From an uncultured Spirochaetaceae bacterium (GTDB taxonomy: Bacteria; Spirochaetota; Spirochaetia; Treponematales; Treponemataceae): 9,386 bases of DNA. Numbering within the stretch: position 1 is the stretch's first letter; each line of letters starts with the position of its first letter. Under the pieces are notes generated by a model that did not search any database, had not been told where the DNA came from, and was given only the letters and a program-made list of their open reading frames with translations. Location: assembly GCA_902773215.1 (NCBI GenBank), contig CACYDQ010000114.1, forward strand, positions 1 through 9,386. The letters are read 5' to 3'. This document shows, one piece after another, positions 6,695 through 9,386 of this stretch. Made by a program: the position numbers and the translations under genes.

Positions 6695-6806
6695 AATAAT
6701 CTCCTTTACCCATTAGATTTATTACATCTAGCTTTATTTTCGGTACTGGGAAATGACCCTTTAGGGTTTTTTGACTTTCACAAAGGGGTGAAGCAAGGAG
6801 GGAAAC

Positions 6807-7553
6807 ATGCTTTTCTGCGACGCGCACTTCCACGCCGCCTGCTGCAAAGGGCTTGCCAGTAAGGATTTGGACGGCTATCTGGGAGCCTCCTGCGCCCATT
6901 TTATAGAAGAATTCGGGCGGCAGGAAAAGCTTGTAAAGGACTCCGGGGGGCACATTCTCCCCTTTTTCGGCATGCACCCCCAGCTGCCCCTGCTTGAAAA
7001 TGCGGATTATATGGAAGAACTTCTCCGGGACAAGCGGATTGCCGGAATCGGGGAGACGGGATTCGACCTCTTCACGCCAGAATTCAAGGCGAACTTGAAA
7101 GCCCAGGAGGAGGCCTGGAACGTCAGCCTCGCCCTCGCCGCCGAATATGCAGTCCCGATTGTCGTCCACGACCGCAAGGCCCTCGACCTCATCTTCCGGG
7201 ACGCGGGCAAGCTCAGGGTCCTGCCCGCCGTTATCTTCCACTCCTTTGCCTTCGGCCCCCGGGAAGCCCTGTCCATACTGAATCACGGGCTGAACGCATA
7301 CTTTTCGTTCGCAAAACAAATCCTCAACGGCAACAAGAAGAGCCGCGCCTGTGTGGGAGAGCTGCCCCTTGACAGGCTCCTGCTGGAGACCGACGCCCCC
7401 TACCAGACCCTGCGGGGAGAAGATGCGACGAACCCAATGGAGATACAGCGGGTGTACGCCGAGGCAGCCGCCATACGGGGAATGTCCCAGGAGGAGCTTG
7501 CCGCCGCCCTGCTCAGGAACTTCCAGAAAGCCTACGGAGCTCGTAAAGACTAG
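6807..7553 (+). CDS. TatD-family metal-dependent hydrolase
   Basis: TatD proteins are cytosolic TIM-barrel amidohydrolase-superfamily enzymes. Characterised members are metal-dependent DNases (3'-5' exonuclease or AP-type activity), while many relatives have no known substrate. All expected metal ligands are visible in 248 residues: the H-x-H pair in DAHFH (His7, His9), Glu83 in GIGETGFD, His121 in VVHDRKA, His145 in FHSFAFG and Asp196 in LETDAPY. GMHP (55-58) is also typical. The length is slightly short (about 250-265 is usual), with nothing evidently missing. The ATG at 6807 has a very strong AAGGAGGG ribosome site 4 bases upstream. It may be the first gene of a rightward set with xpaC and telA, but xpaC has its own promoter-like element, so a shared function is not implied. 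Exact substrate and orthology to E. coli TatD, YcfH or YjjV cannot be settled here. Confidence 0.92.
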   Translation: MLFCDAHFHAACCKGLASKDLDGYLGASCAHFIEEFGRQEKLVKDSGGHILPFFGMHPQLPLLENADYMEELLRDKRIAGIGETGFDLFTPEFKANLKAQEEAWNVSLALAAEYAVPIVVHDRKALDLIFRDAGKLRVLPAVIFHSFAFGPREALSILNHGLNAYFSFAKQILNGNKKSRACVGELPLDRLLLETDAPYQTLRGEDATNPMEIQRVYAEAAAIRGMSQEELAAALLRNFQKAYGARKD

Positions 7554-7570
7554 GCATTATCCGGGCTTTG

Positions 7571-7579
7571 TGTTATACT
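7571..7579 (+). promoter_or_regulatory. Extended -10 element ahead of xpaC
   Basis: TG at 7571-7572 followed by T and then TATACT (7574-7579) gives an extended -10 box. The sequence 17 bases further upstream (TAGGCA, 7551-7556) is a poor -35, which extended -10 promoters can tolerate. The predicted start near 7586 leaves a leader of only about 8 bases to the GTG at 7594 or 14 to the ATG at 7600, with no good Shine-Dalgarno. Confidence 0.5.
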
Positions 7580-7599
7580 GAGCGTGGGCAACAGTGACT

Positions 7600-8793
7600 A
7601 TGAATGAAAGAGATATTTTCAAGTATGGTGAAGAGATACTGCACAGCATAAACAAGGCTGCCGAGACAGGGAACTTCTCCAGCCTCAGCGACGACGTACG
7701 GCGTTCCATCAGCGGGGCCGCGACATCCTTAAGCTCCAGCCTCAGCTCGGAAATACGGAACAGCGTGAAATCGGGACTGCAGAACGCCTTTTCCCCCAAG
7801 GATGACCAGCGGACACCCTTTTTTGCCGTAAAGGTCAACAAGTACTCCACCAACATTTCCGGCATGATTAAAATCATCATCGGCTCCCTCATCGATTTCA
7901 TCATGGGGATACTGATTTTCGGGTGCATCGTCTCGCTGTCCGACGGAACTGAAAGCCTCAAGGAGGACATAGGCCCGCTCATTTTCGTCATCCTGGCTTT
8001 TATAGGAGGGACGTGCCTCATCCTGTCCGGGAAAAAGAAACGCGCGCTTGTGAAAGATTTCTTTTACTTCGGTAACATCATCGGGAACAGGGCATACGGC
8101 ACGGTGAAGGAGCTTGCGGACAGAACGGGCAGGGATCCCGAATATATCATCCGGCAGATAAAAAGAATGAAGCAGCAGGGCTGGCTGCCATACGCCTCGC
8201 TGGACAAGGCGGAAACGACCCTCATGCTGACCGACGAGGTCTACAAGGAATACCTCAGGAGCACGGCGTATGCCGAACAGCATCAGCAGGAGGAAGCCCC
8301 CCAGCAGCAGAACGCCAGCACGGACGAAGAGCCGGAGAAGGTTGACTACTACACCATCGACCCGAAGCTGCCCAAAGACGTGCAGGACATCCTGAAAGAA
8401 GGCATCGAATACCTGCATAAGATCCGCTATTTCAACGACCTGATTCCCGACACGGAGACCATGTCGGACAAGCTGTACACCCTTGAGGCGACCGCCCTTT
8501 CGATTTTCAAAAAACTGAGAGAAACGCCGGACATCGCGGGGGACCTGCGGAAATTCATGTCCTACTACCTTCCCACCACGGAGAAGCTGCTGCAGAGCTA
8601 CGTGAATTTGCGGAAACAGTCGCAGTCCATCGAGAACATCGCGAACGCCCAGAAAGAAATCGAGGAGGCGACGGACGTCATCAACGACGCGTTCGTCAAG
8701 CTCTTGAACCAGCTGTTTGAAAGCACCTCATGGGATATCGCATCTGATATTTCCGTGATGAAAACGATGATGAAACAGGACGCGCTTTTATAA
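7600..8793 (+). CDS. xpaC: XpaC-family membrane protein (5-bromo-4-chloroindolyl phosphate hydrolysis family)
   Basis: XpaC proteins were named for a colour phenotype with the phosphatase dye X-phos. Their real role is unclear, but they commonly occur beside telA, as here. From the ATG the protein has 397 residues: a Ser-rich N-terminal region, two membrane segments at about 89-112 (MIKIIIGSLIDFIMGILIFG) and 126-144 (GPLIFVILAFIGGTCLILSG), then a winged-helix-like stretch at about 155-200 (GNRAYGTVKELADRTGRDPE). A Gln/Glu-rich linker follows (227-246), then the C-terminal helical XpaC domain, with the hallmark YYLPTTEKLLQSYVNL at 322-337. A GTG at 7594 would add two residues. The ATG is preferred as the stronger codon, though neither has a clear ribosome site. 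It is 46 bases downstream of the tatD-like gene. The C-terminal domain is probably cytosolic. Confidence 0.87.
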   Translation: MNERDIFKYGEEILHSINKAAETGNFSSLSDDVRRSISGAATSLSSSLSSEIRNSVKSGLQNAFSPKDDQRTPFFAVKVNKYSTNISGMIKIIIGSLIDFIMGILIFGCIVSLSDGTESLKEDIGPLIFVILAFIGGTCLILSGKKKRALVKDFFYFGNIIGNRAYGTVKELADRTGRDPEYIIRQIKRMKQQGWLPYASLDKAETTLMLTDEVYKEYLRSTAYAEQHQQEEAPQQQNASTDEEPEKVDYYTIDPKLPKDVQDILKEGIEYLHKIRYFNDLIPDTETMSDKLYTLEATALSIFKKLRETPDIAGDLRKFMSYYLPTTEKLLQSYVNLRKQSQSIENIANAQKEIEEATDVINDAFVKLLNQLFESTSWDIASDISVMKTMMKQDALL

Positions 8794-8805
8794 ATGAACA
8801 TCTCT

Positions 8806-8830
8806 AAAGGCCCGCTTTTCGCGGCTTTTT
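8806..8830 (+). terminator. Terminator-like hairpin between xpaC and telA (possible attenuator)
   Basis: Thirteen bases after the xpaC stop, CCGC (8812-8815) pairs with GCGG (8821-8824) around a TTTTC loop. Outward pairing continues imperfectly (AAAGG with TTTTT across a C-C mismatch), and the 3' side is a run of five T. The stem is short and imperfect, so it may terminate only part of the transcripts and reduce telA relative to xpaC. The T run is also part of the stem, so the alternative is a simple stability hairpin. Confidence 0.45.
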
Positions 8831-8855
8831 GGAATCACGTATACAGGAGTACATT

Positions 8856-9386
8856 ATGGATTTGGAATTCAAAAGCGAAGCACCGAACTTGACCTTGACG
8901 CCGACACTGACTTTTGATGCGCCTCCGGCACCAGCCGTGGTAGCGCCTGCCGCACCTGCCCCACAGCAGGAAAAGCCGAAAGAGGAAATACCCCTCACCC
9001 CGGAGGAGCAGGCACAGGTCGAGGCATTCTCCAAGCAGATAGACCTGGCAAATTCCTCCGCCATCCTGAATTATGGAGTCGGCGCACAGAGAAAGCTTTC
9101 CAGCTTTTCGGAAAAGGCGCTTGAAGCCGTCCGCACCAAGGACATGGGCGAAGTGGGCGACATGATTACGAACCTCATCGGCGAGCTCAAGGGTTTTGAG
9201 ATTGACGAAAAGGAGAAGGGGCTGAAGGCCATCTTCAAGAAAGGCTCCAACAGGCTGACAGCAATGAAGGCAAAGTATTCAAAGGTGGAGACGAACGTAA
9301 ACGTCATCACCACGGAGCTTGAGCGGCACGAGACCACCCTGCTCAAGGATGTCGCGATGCTCGACCAGATGTATGCGGCGAACCTC
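8856..9386 (+). CDS. telA: TelA / toxic anion resistance family protein, N-terminal part (cut by window edge)
   Basis: The reading frame stays open for 177 codons to the window edge; the family is usually about 380-400 residues. TelA proteins were first linked to tellurite resistance and are associated with envelope stress and antibiotic tolerance in some bacteria. They are soluble helical proteins without a proven biochemical activity. The N-terminus has a Pro/Ala-rich flexible tract (residues about 22-37) before the conserved body. Diagnostic segments are NYGVGAQRKLSSFSEKALE (72-90), VRTKDMGEVGDMITNLIGEL (92-111), IFKKGSNRLTAMKAKYSKVE (125-144) and LLKDVAMLDQMYAANL (161-176). The ATG at 8856 has an AGGAG ribosome site 6 bases upstream. 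It lies 62 bases after xpaC, and the pairing supports both calls. Whether the rest of the gene is intact cannot be seen. Confidence 0.92.
   Translation, partial: MDLEFKSEAPNLTLTPTLTFDAPPAPAVVAPAAPAPQQEKPKEEIPLTPEEQAQVEAFSKQIDLANSSAILNYGVGAQRKLSSFSEKALEAVRTKDMGEVGDMITNLIGELKGFEIDEKEKGLKAIFKKGSNRLTAMKAKYSKVETNVNVITTELERHETTLLKDVAMLDQMYAANL

Noticed and set aside
6718..6742. Possible sigma-28 promoter (TAAAG motif) upstream of the 73-aa gene on the minus strand
   Set aside because: At the expected spacing the -10 region matches the GCCGATAA consensus at only about 3 of 8 positions.
6756..6772. ACCCTTTAGGGT followed by T residues, terminator-like, ahead of the tatD-like gene
   Set aside because: The stem is only 4-5 base pairs with a 2-4 base loop, too weak for a terminator, and no plus-strand gene lies just upstream that would need one.
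6654..7319. A 221-codon open frame on the minus strand across the tatD-like gene
   Set aside because: It is antisense to a gene with all TatD metal ligands, runs into the 73-aa gene in another frame, and shows no family pattern.
8794..8892. A 32-codon open frame starting immediately after the xpaC stop
   Set aside because: It runs through the hairpin and into telA in another frame, has no ribosome site and looks like chance.

Overview
The window reads as chromosomal DNA from a GC-rich spirochaete, most likely a Treponema or close relative. This is an inference from gene content: a spirochaete/Bacteroidetes-type DUF4954 protein, a periplasmic M16-like protein, a fliS-flgN-type flagellar pair, and an XpaC-TelA pair. 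No rRNA or other species marker is present, so the species is not identified. Genes are tightly packed. There is no intergenic stretch over 300 bases, and I see no tRNA, rRNA, CRISPR array, insertion sequence or phage gene.

Left part, minus strand (1-2516): a DUF4954 beta-helix protein is followed 25 bases later by the start of an Hsp33-type redox chaperone that runs off the left edge. The two are probably co-transcribed. They diverge from a large exported protein with a tandem M16 (insulinase-like) fold on the plus strand (2582-5425). The 65-base gap between the two start codons holds two face-to-face promoters built around palindromic TTGCAA repeats. Both -10 boxes lie 7-8 bases from the ATG, so both mRNAs look leaderless or nearly so. 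The M16 protein has lost the zinc-binding HxxEH motif in both halves, so it is probably a non-catalytic scaffold or binding protein.

Middle part, minus strand (5437-6694): a small cluster reads, in transcription order, a 73-residue protein of unknown function, fliS (flagellin chaperone) and an flgN-like export chaperone. fliS has its own near-consensus promoter after the small gene. A short hairpin sits between fliS and flgN. The cluster converges on the M16 gene with only 11 bases between the stop codons.

Right part, plus strand (6807-9386): a complete TatD-family metal-dependent hydrolase is followed by an XpaC-family membrane protein with its own extended -10 promoter, then the first 177 codons of TelA (toxic-anion-resistance family), which runs off the right edge. 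A terminator-like hairpin lies between xpaC and telA. XpaC and TelA commonly occur together and are thought to act in envelope stress, but their biochemistry is poorly known.

No clearly new multi-gene system is evident. The best leads are the paired leaderless promoters, the doubly degenerate M16 protein, the uncharacterised DUF4954 protein next to Hsp33, and the 73-residue protein beside fliS.
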